Shown: positions 1 through 12,079, counted from the first letter of the stretch. The stretch: 64,000 nt of DNA from Datisca glomerata (GCA_003255025.1 QANY01008651.1:496001-560000); one strand, 5' to 3'. Translations and numbers: made by a program. The notes: generated by a model from the sequence alone, not told the origin.

Positions 1-1481
1 TGATGGTTTGTGTATCATCTGTCTCATACAAATTTCAGTAATGTTCTTGCTTTGGGATTAAGCCTTCTAGAGGATTGAGATAAGGTGATTCACTTTCACC
101 TTATCTCTTTATACTAGTAGTTGAAAGTCTGTCAAGGTGCAATAATAAGGCAGTATCCGATGGAGAGATCATGGTTGTGAAGATTAGAAGAGATACCCTT
201 CCTATATCTCTCATATGTTTGTTGCAGATGCAGCCTCTTCTTTTGTGAAGCTGATGTGGCCTCTTGCTTCAAGCTTAAAGAGTGTATCTCAAGGTACTGT
301 AATGCTTCTGGCCAAAAGATAAGTGCTTCTAAGAGTTGTGCCTGGTTTAGCAAAAATAGAACAGGTGATAAGCAGAAAATGTTGTCTGATATTATGGAAA
401 TCCCTTGTTTTGATTCAAGAGAGAATTACCTAGGGCTCCCTACTGATTGGGGACATTCTAAGACTGCTATATACTTTTACTTTATGGAAGGATGGAAAAT
501 AAGACTGCTTTGTGGAAAACTAATTTGCTCTCACTACGTGGGAAGGAGTTACTAATTAAATCCATTACTTAGGCTTTCTCTAGCTATACAATGAATGTCT
601 TTAAGCTACCCGAGAAGATACCCAATAATCTTCAAGCAGCCAAGGTGAAATGTTGGTGGGATAAGAAGGGTAAACAACAAGGTTTGAGATGGTACCAAAT
701 GAAAAAATTCCATTCTAGGAAAGAGGAGGCGGCCTTGGTTTCGGGGAATTGGAGTCCTATAACCTTGCTTTGCTAGCTAAGGAAGCTTGGTTTATTCTCA
801 AGAATCCAGGTTGCTCCTGTGCTAGGGTCTTAAAGAGCATCTACTTTCCTAATTTTGACTTCCCAAATTATAAAGCCCTTAATAGTCATGATCTTATGCT
901 TGGAAAAGTTGGTCGTTTAGGCTAAGAAATTTTCAAGAAAAAGGCCATTTGGTATGTTGGCAATGGGAAATCCATTAATACATGGGAGGACAGAGTATCC
1001 TTGCTTGGAGGATTTCAGAAATTAGGATTTGAGCAAGGTTTCAGATCTATTTTTCATCTCAGGTTGCTAGGATAAAGAGAAGATGTTTCAGTCTTTTCCT
1101 GAATGGATTAGTAAAGAGATCATGTCCATTCAGACCTCTTGCTTGCTCTAGAGCTGATAAATTCATTTGGCCTTTCAACAGAAATGGGGAATTCACTGTG
1201 AAGTCATGTTACCATACTGTTTTTTTTTTTTTGCAGAAAATCACTCTGTGGGGTCCTTTGCTCCATCATTTTCTGTTGGTTCTACTCTTCAAAACATTTT
1301 GGAAAATGTCTTTGCCCTCCAAGATAAAACTGTTTATTTAGAGATTAGCTCAAAACTACCTCCCAACTACACGCAATCTATTTAAAAGATGTTTGCTTTC
1401 TGACCCTACTTGTCCAGTTTGTTGTTCTGAGATGGAGATAATTGAACATATCATTTTTTATGTGATTAGAGTTAAAGAGTT
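1..1481 (+). mobile_element. LINE (non-LTR retrotransposon) relic, RT to zf-RVT part
   Basis: The sequence enters the window inside a plant LINE reverse transcriptase. Bases 60-120 read as a decayed GDSLSPYLF-type RT motif, and the usual catalytic YxDD box near 215 is altered to a VADA-like string. Bases 256-555 and 591-776 encode the palm/thumb region (GLPTDWGHSK, MNVFKLPEKIP). From 770 the reading (LLAKEAWFILKNPG, then GNGKSINTWED at 960) and 1180-1440 match the zinc-knuckle zf-RVT tail, ending near CSEMEIIEHIIF. Stops and frameshifts are frequent, so it is dead. A copia element interrupts it after 1481 and the remaining LINE resumes at 6033. Confidence 0.85.
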
Positions 1482-1706
1482 TGTTAACGTGATTATAGGA
1501 ATCAACGGCATATCTTTCATGTGATTGTGCAATTCATCAATAGCCTTGATTCTAGGATGTAAATAGACAAATTTCTAGAATGTATTTTCAGAATGTGTAT
1601 CACAGCAATTGACACATTTTATTTCCTTTTCTAGTCATAGGTCTCTTGTATAAATTTCAGTCCTCTTTGTACAATAATGATCACACAAATTCATTCTCGG
1701 TTAATA
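1482..1706 (+). repeat. 5' LTR of the copia element
   Basis: Starts TGTTAACG and ends TTAATA, followed directly by the primer-binding site at 1707. It is matched over most of its length by the copy at 5811-6032. The first dozen bases differ from the 3' copy, suggesting a small local rearrangement at the LTR edge. Confidence 0.85.
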
Positions 1707-1854
1707 TGGTATCAGAGTTGTTCTTTTGAAATTTTCTGGTTCTTGGCTCTTGGCTTTTGGTCCTCTTTACACGTCTTCCTCTTCTTCTGTCATTCCTTTT
1801 TTTTTTCAGTTCTCTGTAACCTCCACTTCCAAACGGAGAATTATGATATTTCAA

Positions 1855-4800
1855 AACCTATTGCAACGGTTTTGACTGGCTCAAACTATAATCTTTTTTA
1901 GTTTTCTTGATAGGTCACAAGCTTTGGCGTATTGTTACTGAAGATATCACTAAGCTAACCAAACAGCAAGATGAAACTGATCCCAAATTTACTGACCGTT
2001 TTGAAGATTGGGATAGCAAAAATCATCATATAATTACCTGGTTTCGTAACACCTCTATACCATCTATTCACATCCAATTTGCTGATTATGACACTGCAAA
2101 AGAAATTTAGGATTTCTTGGCCAATCAATATCAAACCAATGGACTTGCTCATTATTTTCAGTTGACTACTCTTCATAATCTCAAACAAGAATCTGGTCAA
2201 TTTGTGAATGACTTTCTTGCTCAAGTTCAACCAATTTGGGATCAAATGTCTCGGCAAAAATTAGCAAAGACCACATACACCTTATTCAAGTTTTCATGGC
2301 TCTTAAACCTGAATATGAAGTTGTCCGAGCCTCCATACTACACCGACACCCTCTTCTGGCATTTGATATGGCTATACAAGAAATCATTTTTGAAGAAACT
2401 CGCCTCAATTTTGACAAAACTCTGAATTATGAAATTGCTCTAGCAACTACTCGCCTACACATCAGAAATTGGGCAACAACATGTGTAAGAATTACAATCA
2501 AATTGGTCCTGCTTTTACTAATTGTCCTACTGTACAATGCAGATATTGTCATGCTCTTGGTCATATTCTTAAGAACTGCCCAAATTGCCCTCCACGACCA
2601 AAAAATGGGCTCTTTAAGCCCAATAACTTCTCGAAGCCTAGATTTACCTCTATCTTTGCTGCTGCCACCGAAGGTTCTACTGTCATCACTATAAATGATC
2701 TTGAAGCACTACTCAATAGGTTATCTCTTCTAATTCTTCTGTTGTTATGTCTGTCACTTCGGGTAACTCCCATTGGCTCTTTGACTCTGCTTGTTGTAAC
2801 CATATGACTACTAATGCTAAGTTATTGTCTTCCACAACACCAGTATCTTTCTTACCACCAATCCAAACTGCTAATGGTAGTCAAATGAATATCAGTCACA
2901 CTGGTCATGCATATACATCCAATCTTAGTCTTGCTGAAACCTACTATATCCCTAACTTAACTCTCAATCTTAACTCTGTTGGTCAGCTGCGTGAAAAGGA
3001 CTAAATGTTAACTTTTCCTCTTTTGGTTGTCAGGTACAAGATCCACAAACGGGACAGGTCCTTGGGACGGGTCACAGGGTGGGTCAATTATTTGAGCTTG
3101 TATCTCTCCATCTTCCTCAGAGACTTGTGTCTGCTGCTACAACTACTAATTCTTCAATTCACCAATGGCAGACATTCCTCTGCCAGTAAAATTCAGCCTT
3201 TAATTTCCCGTGGCTTGTTAGGATCTATAAAGTTTGAGTCATTTGATTGTTTAAATTGTCAACTTGCAAAATAACATGCATTGTCTTTTAATCATAGTGA
3301 TTTAATTTCAGACATTCTGTTTGGCTTAATTCATTCTGACATTTGAGGTCCTTCCCCCATTTCTTCGGTCAATTGTTTTCATTATTTTGTGTTATTCATG
3401 GATGATTATTCTCGTTTTACATGGATATATTTTTTAAAACATCGATCTGAATTACCACAAACTTATATTTCGTTCGCTAAAATGACTAAAACTTAATTCT
3501 CTTCTAGTATTAAAATTCTTCGAACAGATAATGCTATGAAATATCGGGATTCTTCTTTACTTCAATTTCTCAGTCAACAGGGCAATGTGGTTCAACGCTC
3601 TTGTCCTCATACTTCCCAACAAATGGATGAGCTGAACGAAAACATCATCATATACTTGATTATGTTCGTGCTCTTCTTCTCTCTGCCTCTTGTCCAGAAA
3701 AATTTTGGGGCGAAACAACTCTTACTGTCGTATATAACATTAATAGAGTTCCTACCTTAGTTTTTCAAAATTTATCCCCCTTTGAAAAATTGTTTGGTAA
3801 GCCTCCTGACTATTCCATCCTCAAACTTTTTGGTTGTGCTTGTTTTGTTCTTTTACAACCTCATGAAAGTACCAAATTAGAACCACGTTCTCGTTTATGT
3901 TATTTTATTGGGTATGGGATAGAACACAAAGGGTATCGTTGTTGGGATCCTATTACTAGTAAACTACGTATCTCTCTTCATGTTACCTTCTGGAAAAATA
4001 CCATGTTCTCGTCTCATTCTAAATTTCACAATTCTATCAATATTGACTCTACGTTTTTCAGTGATTCCTCAATTGAGTTGTTTACAAGTTCTGATACAGG
4101 TAATTCTGATACGCTCAATATCAGACCTTCCCCACCTGCTCCTCTTGATCCCGTTCCAGCTGTTGATCTTGCACTTGTACGCACAACTACTCTTGACACA
4201 ATTGTTCGTCGTTCTACCCGAATAAGAGAAACTTTGCATTACCTTACAGATTTCCATTGTTATTCTGCTATTGCAACCCTCCATGAACCTTGCTATTATC
4301 ATGAGGCAACAACTGACCCTCTTTGGCAGCAAGCTATGACTGAAGAACTTCAGGCTTTAGAAAAGACTCATACTTGGGACTTAGTTGATCTTCCTCCTAA
4401 CAAGACCCCTATTAGCTGCAAATGGATTTATAAAATCAAGACTCATTCTGATGGGTCTGTTGAGCGTTGCAAAGCTCGCTTAGTAGCAAAAGGTTACACT
4501 CAAGAATATGGGATAGACTATGAAGAAATTTTTGCTCCAGTAGCTCGATTGACATCCATCTGCAGTCTAGCTATTGCTGCAGTTCATAAATGGAAGCTTC
4601 TCCAGATGGACATTAAAAATGCTTTCTCTATGGTGATTTGTTAGAAGAGGTTTATATGCATCCTCCCCCCGGTTCTCATTCTCCCCATAAAGTCTGCAAG
4701 CTCCGACGAGCTTTGTATGGATTAAAATAAGCTCATTGGGCTTGGTTTGCTAAATTTAATTCTACTATTGCTCAACCTGGCTACATGATTCTGCATTATT

Positions 4801-5745
4801 CACTCGTCGATCTGACCATGGCATTGTTCTTTTACTACTTTATGTTGATGATATGATAATAACAGGTAGTGACACATCTGGTATCTCAGACTTACAACAT
4901 TATCTCAGTCAACATTTTGAAATGAAGGATCTTGGCAATCTCAGCTATTTTTTGGGTCTTGAAGTTTCTCATATTTCTGAAGGCTATTATCTCTCTCAAG
5001 ATAAGTATGCATCTAATCTACTTTCTCGAGCAGGCATTGCGGACGGTAAAACTATATCAACCCCATTGGAACTCAATTGCAAAATTACTCCTCTAGATGA
5101 CACTCCTCTTGATGATCCTACTTTATATCGGTAACTTGTTGGTAGCCTTGTTTATCTCACTGTTACTCGACCTGATATCTCATATGTTGTTCACTTGGTC
5201 AGTCATTTCATGTCTGCCTCTCGCTCGTCACATTTTTCTGCAGTTTTTCATATACTTCGATATATTAAAGGAACTCTTTTTCATGGTTTACATTTCTCTG
5301 CTCACTCCTTCTTGGTGTTATCTGACTACTCCGATGCTGATTGGACTAGTGATCCCACAGATCGTCGTTCTACCAATGGATATTGTTTTTTCTTAGGTGA
5401 TTCTCTTATGTCTTGGCGTAGCAAAAAGCAAACAGTCGTTGCTCGTTCTTACACAAAATTTGAGTACCGTGCCCTTGCTGATGCCACATCTGAATTACTT
5501 TGGTTTCAATGGTTATTAACTTATATGGTTGTCACACAATCTTCTGCTACTATGCTTCACCGTGATAATAGGAGTGCAATATAGATCCCTCACAATGACG
5601 TTTTCCTTGAGTGTACAAAACACATTGAGATTGATTGTCATTTTGTTCGTCATCATGTTACTAAAGGCACCATACTTTTGATTATCGTCTCCTCTACTAA
5701 CCAAACAGCTGATATCTTCACCAAAACACATCTTCCTGGTCGTTT
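1855..5745 (+). pseudogene. Broken copia gag-pol polyprotein
   Basis: Open pieces lie in changing frames: gag 1907-2110 and 2117-2425, knuckle and protease 2469-3004, integrase 3395-3760, RT 3790-4644 and 4853-5134, RNase H 5195-5584. The longest piece (3790-4644, 284 residues) runs from the integrase C-terminus to the RT fingers and includes CKWIYKIK and ARLVAKGYTQEYG, typical copia RT. It is broken by a stop before the catalytic YVDD box. There is no sign that the reading frame is still maintained. Confidence 0.88.
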
Positions 5746-5790
5746 TTAAGATTTACTAAGCAAACTCAAGTTGGCATCCACTATACCATC

Positions 5791-5810
5791 TTGAGTTTGG
5801 GGGGGGGGGG
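5791..5810 (+). other. Polypurine tract of the copia element
   Basis: A TTGAGTTT stretch followed by an unbroken G run sits directly before the 3' LTR, where plus-strand DNA synthesis is primed in this class. The G run is longer than usual and may include slippage or a sequencing artefact. Confidence 0.75.
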
Positions 5811-6032
5811 GTTATAGGAATCAACGGCATATCTTTCATTTGATTGTGCAATTCATCAATAGCCTTGATTCTAGGATGTAAATAGGCATATTTTTAGGAT
5901 GTATTTTCAGAATGTGTACCACAGCAATTGACAGATTTTATTTCCTTTTCTAGTCATAGGTCTCTTGTATAAATTCCAATCCTCTTTGTACAATAATGAT
6001 CAAGAAATACACAAATTCCTTCTTTGTTAATA
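5811..6032 (+). repeat. 3' LTR of the copia element
   Basis: It repeats 1490-1706 closely. Compared with the 5' copy it carries an 8-base extra stretch near 6002-6010 and lacks the first few bases. It ends TTAATA, then the target duplication GAGTT. Confidence 0.87.
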
Positions 6033-6860
6033 GAGTTTGGAGTATCTTTCACTTTCAGCTTAATTAATCTCAGATCCCTTTCCAGTATATTGGACCCGAG
6101 ATCATGAACAAACTGGAGGAGTTGGGTTCTCACCTAGATAGAAATACGGATTGTCTCCCTCTTTTCTGTTTTATTTGTTGACATTTGGGGAAGAGTAGAC
6201 ATGATGTTTTGTTTCAAGGGAAGAAAATGGATCCTATTGTCACTTTTCAAAAAGCTATCAATGTTTTTTCTTGCTTTCAGAATGCAAATGGTGTCTTTGA
6301 TTTTCCTAGTGCCAATGAATATTGATAGTTGCTGACATCCTCCTCTTTCAGATTGCACTAAACTGTTATGCTTCCTCTCCACTCCTTTCCTGTTGTAGCT
6401 GCTACTGACATTGTTGTAAGGGATTGCAATTGAAATATCAATGAGTTGTTTGGACAACAAATTTTAGCTACTAGCACAGAACAGGCTAAGCTTATTGCCG
6501 TTAGTGAAGCTTTAGACATTGCTATATCTGCTGGTTGGAGAAATTCTACTGTTAAATCTGATTGTAAGATTATTGTTAACTGGTTTAATAATGGGAATTG
6601 TACTGATTGGAAGCTTCACAATTTTGTTGGGAACAATAAAGTAAAATTCTTAAGCTTTGAGGGTTGAAGTATTAGGTGGGTTAATTGGAACCAGAATACA
6701 GTTGCTGATGTTATTGCTAAACATAATACTGACCATCAGGGTCATTTTTGTTTGAGGTTTATGACCTTCCTTGTAATGTTGCTTCTCTCATTGATAGAGG
6801 AGAAAGCTCATGTAATTGGAGGCTTTAGACCTCCCTAAATAGTTGAAATATATCGGAGTT
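6033..6860 (+). mobile_element. LINE relic, RNase H-like C-terminal part
   Basis: This is the continuation of the LINE interrupted at 1481. Bases 6033-6110 resume the zf-RVT tail (FGVSFTF). Bases 6446-6667 are open for 73 residues and match the RNase H-like RVT_3 domain of plant LINEs (AKLIAVSEALDIAISAGW, then VKSDCKIIVNWFN). Bases 6668-6740 continue as RWVNWNQNTVADVIAKH, the usual end of that domain. A stop at 6665 and earlier breaks make it a pseudogene. Joining 1481 to 6038 restores one colinear LINE reading. Confidence 0.85.
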
Positions 6861-6912
6861 CGATAAAAACAAAGAATTTGAAAATGCAAATTAACTTTTC
6901 TTCAGTCTTTTG

Positions 6913-7314
6913 TACGGGTGTTCACGATTCGGTTCGATCAGTTTTTTGACAAAAAAAATCAAACAGAATCGTTCATGCTAAAAGAATCGAACAGTGAGTT
7001 TCGGTTCTTCGGTTCGGTATTATTAATTAAAAATAATTTTTAAATAATTTTTAAATGATGTTATTGAAAAAATATATAAAATTAAAGTTTTGGTTCGGTT
7101 TTATAAAAAATATGTATAAAAAATAAAAAAATAATATAAATTTAATGTTTCGGTTCGGTTCGCAAACTATCAACATTCTGAATCAAACCAAATCAAAATT
7201 TTGTTCTCTTATTTTCTCGAACCGAACCGAACACATATTAAAAAACTGACCAAACTAATCATTTTCGGTTCAGTTCAGTTCATTTGATCGATTCGATACA
7301 ATTTTACACCCATA
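6913..7314. mobile_element. hAT-type MITE (402 bp)
   Basis: The ends are inverted repeats, TACGGGTGT at the left and the complement of TATGGGTGT at the right, followed inward by CGGTTC-rich sequence on both sides. An 8-bp duplication flanks it (GTCTTTTG at 6905-6912, GTCTCTTG at 7315-7322, 7 of 8 matching), the hAT target size. There is no coding capacity and the middle is AT-rich. The GGTTCGGTT-rich ends are common in plant genomes. Confidence 0.8.
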
Positions 7315-7322
7315 GTCTCTTG

Positions 7323-8639
7323 GCCTTAGCGTAGTGTACATACAAAATAGGTACTTTTCAACTTTTCATCATAAAATAAATATTTTTTAAATGATAATTT
7401 TATTCTACGAAGCCAATTCTGCATCTAATTTTTAAAGCTCGTTGACTTTTTTATCTTTTCATTTTTTTCATTTTTCTTTTTGGTTTGTTTAATAAAATTT
7501 GTTTGGTGAAGTAGACTTCTTTTTTTTAAAATTGGTGAAGTAGATTTTTTTTTAATTGGTGAAGTAGACTTTTGGCTATGCAGTATAAAGGAATCTTTTA
7601 AAATTAAGGTGGAACTTAATAAATATTTTATAATTAGAATTATAGAGTTAAATCAAGTTTCATCATGAACTTTGGGCCATCGACATTCTATACACACTAA
7701 ACAATGAAATTAGCCGAATTAATTCATGATTTTAAAGTAAGTGAAATTGGTCTTCCATAGTTTAATTCCGTCAACTTTTTTACTGCCAGTTACTCTGCTT
7801 TTCTTTTCTTCTCCCTGAATTTCTAGGCTCTACCTACGGTTGGTCAAATAATTTTCTTCTTCTTTTATTATTCTTTTTTCTATATAAATTTTGATAAAGT
7901 TAAAACATAAAAGATTAATTTTGCCTATTTTAAAAGTTCACAGAATATAATTTTTCTCATTTTAAAATTGGTAAATATATACTGTGAGTGACGTAAAGTT
8001 ATGAGTTTAGGTTGAACTTATCCATAGACTTAAATGACAATATAACCTTTGTTTTCTATGAAAATGGTTATAAAGTCATTTAAGTAATAAATTGATTGTA
8101 GAAGTAATGAAATATTTTATAACTCAGAACTTACTCTTTTAAAGAGCTTATTTTTCAAAACAACTCAAAGAACATTTATAACTATTAGCTTCAACTTATT
8201 TAAAAAATAAAAGAAAAAACTAGTAGCTTCAAGTTGAAACTAATAAGTGGGTTATCTGCCTTTTCTATTGCTTGCAGAACTAACTTTGAAGTGTCTTTCC
8301 AACGCCTTGTAAGAAAACGAAGAAAAAGAAAGAAAGTGCATTTCAACTTAGAATTGTTATACTTAAATTTGGTCCTATGATCGAATGGCTGATGGTGAGA
8401 TCTTACTATGTAGTAATAATAGTTTGAATATCATTTATGAATTATATATTACTAATCTTGAATATAGTTAGAGCATAAATGTTAAATTCACAATTAATTA
8501 ATTGTAATTTAGTTAATCAAATAACAACTAAACATTGAAAATATTAAATGAACATTTTATTATTTTCTTCTAATTCTATTATGAAATTATGACATGTGGA
8601 TGTAAAGAACTTTTTCGGTATGAAAAATCCTTTACGAAC
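7323..8639. other. AT-rich intergenic sequence, nothing recognised
   Basis: There are no open frames of note and no convincing repeat boundary. At 7500-7570 a short motif (GGTGAAGTAGA followed by T-rich runs) occurs three times in tandem. Confidence 0.6.
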
Positions 8640-9245
8640 GAATAATAATTTAGAGAGAGAATGAGATAATAAAAACACCGTCATTTACGTGAAAACCCTT
8701 AAAAGGAAGAAAAATCATGGGAAGAATTATGATATTCTCTTGTATTTCATGTAGGTATATGTCTCCTATGTTGTTACATATGACTCTTGTAAAATGATTT
8801 TTTCTCTATGTTCGAAGAATTTTGAAAGTGTAATGAGAGATAAGAGAGAAAATGCAATGCACTTACTGAAGATTTGATTGGATTGTATCTCACTCTTTGT
8901 TTACATTGAATTTATATTTATAGATTTTTATAAAATATTACAAAATCAACATGGCCACCTTCTCCCTATTTTTCGGAGGCATGGCCACCATTCCCCTACT
9001 GTTGGAGGTATGGCCACCATTCCCCTACTGTTGGAGGAATGGCCACCAGGGATTACTATTATGTTTGTCGGATTTTTTCAAGCGGGGCCCATGTCTTGCT
9101 TGTTTTTTTAACTGCTGCGTTGACTATATTTTCATATAATTGTCGAATTGATCATAATCGTCTGATCCCTTCTATGGTTCTGATCTTCTTATGTTTGATG
9201 GAGTCTTCAGTCTAGATCCTGCCACGTGTCATGTGAGATTGACTA
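8640..9245. repeat. ~0.6-kb dispersed direct repeat, copy A
   Basis: It is matched along its length by 13330-13935. Shared landmarks in order are GAGAGAATGAGATAATAA, the CTCTTGTATTTCATG block, a TTTGTTTACATTGAA block, a run of ATGGCCACC units and a GATGGAGTCTTC block. It contains a 29-30-bp tandem triplet at 8951-9038, each unit starting ATGGCCACC and ending GGAGG. Read on the minus strand it resembles the end of a copia-type LTR, so A and B may be the LTRs of one element, but no clean TG...CA ends or target duplication were found. Confidence 0.7.
8951..9038. repeat. 29-30-bp tandem triplet (ATGGCCACC units)
   Basis: Three consecutive units at 8951, 8981 and 9010 share ATGGCCACC, a pyrimidine-rich centre and GGAGG. 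A fourth partial unit follows at 9039. A shorter version is present in the partner repeat at 13628-13724. Confidence 0.8.
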
Positions 9246-10409
9246 TTCATTGGCCCTCATTACACTCAACATAATTTTATTCGTTGAGATGTAATGATTT
9301 GTCTTTTCTTATTCTGATGTTACGTCTGCCCGTTTCTTTCCTCACGTGCTTCTTGAAAACATGTGACGTGGTTTTTCCAAACAACTTTTGATTGTTCGCT
9401 GTTAGTGCTCGTTTCTCATTTTCTTTCTGTTGTTACGTTATTCTGTTCATGTTCACAATGCTTTGCAGCTGTCAAGCAATTTTTTGTCAGCTTGCTATCG
9501 ATGATAATTACTTCTCCTCCATTTGCTGTTATATCTTTCCATTCTTTTCACTACGAGCTCATTGATAGAGTTTTTCCCATTTCTTCATTTTTCTTTTCCT
9601 TCTCCCATACGTCAAGATCTGTGACAAGAATGTTGTACAAGTACAATAACATAATAATTTATTGAAATGAGTAAGAAATGGGTATACCGTTCCATAATTT
9701 CATCGCACAGGTTCGAATTTGATGCCCCACGTTCATTGGTAAAAAAAATTTCCGTTTTCCTCGCTACGAACTTATTGGTAGAGTTTTTCCCATTTCTTAT
9801 TACGGGCTCATTAAGTGTTTCTCCCTTTTCCTTTTTTTTTCCTTTGTCCTTCTCTCGTTTTGTATTTTCCTCTATATTTTCCGCTTCGATCAACGAGAAT
9901 CACTATACATAATTTATTCTTTTTTTCGTTCTTCAAAGACTTTAGTAAAATTTGAGGATAAACTGGTATTTTGCAGACTTCAAGCTTTCAATGAAACTCG
10001 CTCTCGAACACTTAGAAAACCTTTGTTTCTCAAGTTCTCCTAAGAATAATCATTTCCGCAGTAGAATCCGTTTTCAAACATTTTGAGTTTCAATTTATTT
10101 TGTCCCAGAATCTATTCTCATTACCTCGATCTTTGTTGGAGAATAAATACCTTTGTAAAATTTGTTCCAAGGGAAACACTTTAATTTCCTTTTAGAGAGA
10201 AGGGTTTATAATCTACCTGTCTTCTAAGGATTTCGGTTCAAATAAAGAATCATGACCCCGTTTTGGCCTTTAATTTCAGGATCGTCCGCTAAGTTGTTTT
10301 CAAGAAATATTTCATCTTTGCTTTCTTCAGTTGTTTCTGTTATGAATTATTTGAGCATCACCTGATCTGTTAGACAATGATATTTTTGTTTCATAGTTTT
10401 TTATTTCAT
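9246..10409. other. Gene-free region between repeats
   Basis: No coding sequence is recognised. A ~35-bp motif ending in TAGAGTTTTTCCCATTTCTT occurs at about 9551-9585 and again at about 9763-9798, hinting at an old local duplication. The short open frames here do not resemble any known protein. Confidence 0.5.
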
Positions 10410-10699
10410 TCTTAGAACGATGTATGTAGACACTTCCAATGACTAAGCTTTTAGAGCTTAGGAGCCCCATGATTTCCTTCTTAGAACGACGCCTGTAGAC
10501 TCTTCCAAGGACTTAGGCTCCTTCAGTGAAACCATGACCCCGACATTTCCTTCTAAGAACAGCGTCCGTAAACACTCCCAAGGACTTATGCTGTTAGTTT
10601 CTTCTGGGGTATGACTTATAAATTGCCCCTCCCAAGGACTTACGCCCTTAGTCTCTTCTGAGAGTAGGACTTATGAATTACTCCTCCCAAGGATTTACG
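10410..10699. repeat. Diverged ~45-65-bp tandem motif (left part)
   Basis: Units near 10413, 10476, 10543, 10597 and 10651 share a CTTC(T)AGAAC or CTTCTGAGAG start and a CCCAAGGACTTA core. The series is cut at 10699 by the gypsy relic and resumes at 11978 with the same phase (CCTTAGTTCTTTCTGAG), so the array predates that insertion. Confidence 0.65.
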
Positions 10700-11977
10700 T
10701 GATGGATCAAATGGTATTGATATGTTTCAGCGTGGTAATCGAGTCAAGATAGTAATGTATGATTACATGACTATGTGTTTAATTAGTAGTTAAATCATTA
10801 GTTGTTAGTGATTACAGATTGTTAGTTTAATTAGTAATGTATGATTACATGATTACAGATTGTTAGTGTTCTTATGGATAATGGATCAAGCCAAAATTTT
10901 ATTAATGAGCAAGTTGCAGTTGGTAGTCACGCATATAACGCCATTCGCAGTTGGTAGTCACACCTATAATGTCATTCGTAGTAACGGTGGCTAGCGGAGA
11001 TCGAATGTGGTGTCGAAACCAGTTTGATGGGGTTAAAATAATTATTCAGGATTACGAGTTTGTTACTTCACTCTATTCTCTTCCTATTATCGGATTGGAT
11101 GTTGTTCTGAGGGTTCAATGGTTAGCGGATCTTGGATCGACTATTTTCGACTAGAAGCACATGACAATGGAATTTACTGTAGGTGGCCAGCGGTATTGTT
11201 TAGCAGCACGTATGGTTCCCTTTCCATCCATTGTCGGAATAAATGCATTATTACTTGAGTGGTGGGTTGGCGCTGATTTGTTTGCTATATCGGAAGTGGG
11301 ATTTCCTTCAGAACAAATTCAAAAAGAATGGCCAAAGGAGGTGGGCAGCCTACTTCAAGAATTCAAGAAAGTTATGGAGTTGAAGATCCATCCACTGAAC
11401 GAATTTCTTTCTTTCTTGGGTTTAATCGGTTATTATCAAAAATTTGTTCGTCGTTACAAGCTCATTGCTCGCCCACTTACTCAGTTGTTACAAAAAGGGA
11501 GATTTATTTGGGACGGAGGTGGCGGGATTTTCCTAGAAGACACGACTTGGGAGCCTATTCCGGTTCTACATCAATGTTTTCCAGATTTGAACCTTGAGGA
11601 CAAGGTTCATTTCTGGCAGGGAGTAATGATGGATTGGACGGTATTTATATGCTTTGGTGTGGTAATCGTGTCAAGATAGTAACATAAGATTACATGACTA
11701 TGTGGTTAAATAGTTTTTTAAATCATTAGTTGGGTTGTTTGGGAAAGGTAACTAGTTTCGGCTAATTGATGATTGATTGATATAATTGGACGATTTTGAT
11801 TTATTGTGGATCTTTCTTTAGCCTGTTATATAACGCAGTGCTTTGGTTCGAGTATTTGTTAATGAATGAAGTATTTTCTTAGGAAAACACTTGCGTCTCT
11901 TAACATCGTGAGTTAAGAACAGTGTCTCCTAACACCGTGAGTTAGGAATTCGATCCTCGATCCATCGAGTTTCATCG
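10700..11977 (+). mobile_element. Ty3/gypsy relic with large internal deletion
   Basis: It starts TGATGGATC and ends CATCG, flanked by the 5-bp duplication TTACG (10695-10699 and 11978-11982). A 351-bp 3' LTR (11627-11977) begins TGATGGATT. The first ~160 bases (10700-10860) repeat the start of that LTR, so the 5' LTR is truncated. In between, 10870-11155 is a protease remnant (MDNGSSQNFINEQVA, then LPIIGLDVVL), 11161-11290 follows it, and 11390-11510 is RT to RNase H ([16 protein letters not shown]). Most of gag, RT and all of integrase are missing. Decay is advanced. Confidence 0.82.
11627..11977 (+). repeat. 3' LTR of the gypsy relic (351 bp)
   Basis: Its first ~110 bases match 10700-10805 (GTGGTAATCGTGTCAAGATA versus GTGGTAATCGAGTCAAGATA, and the AAATCATTAGTTG block). 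It ends CATCG where a CATCA inverted end would be expected, consistent with one substitution. Confidence 0.75.
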
Positions 11978-12060
11978 TTACGTCCTTAGTTCTTTCTGAG
12001 AGTAGGACTTATGAATTGCCCCACCCAAGGACTTACCACCTTAGTTCTTTCGTTGTTGAA
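11978..12060. repeat. Diverged tandem motif (right part)
   Basis: It continues the array of 10410-10699 after the gypsy insertion. TTACG is followed by CCTTAGTTCTTTCTGAGAG and another CCCAAGGACTTA core. Confidence 0.65.
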
Positions 12061-12079
12061 GAAGAGATAGAGTTGACAC

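Larger units (their letters stand above)
1482..6032 (+). mobile_element. Ty1/copia LTR retrotransposon, nested in the LINE, degenerate
   Basis: LTRs of about 225 bp bound the element. The 5-bp target duplication GAGTT lies at 1477-1481 and 6033-6037. A tRNA-Met-type primer-binding site (TGGTATCAGAG) starts at 1707 and a G-rich polypurine tract lies at 5791-5810. Order of remnants: gag (about 1855-2450), zinc knuckle CX2CX4HX4C (about 2537-2580), protease (FDSACCNHMT, about 2775), integrase (about 3300-3770), RT (about 4310-5020, LYVDDM box near 4840) and RNase H (about 5195-5745). This order, integrase before RT, is the copia order. Stops and frame changes cut every domain, so no autonomous movement is expected. 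By eye the LTRs differ at roughly 15 sites plus an indel, so insertion is not recent. Confidence 0.93.

Noticed and set aside
8878..9139. Two overlapping frames of 77 and 62 residues
   Set aside because: They are created by the ATGGCCACC tandem units within a dispersed repeat; no domain or start context supports them.
9667..9912. Ser/Phe-rich frame as a secreted protein
   Set aside because: It is low-complexity T-rich sequence with the antisense frame equally open; no family resemblance.
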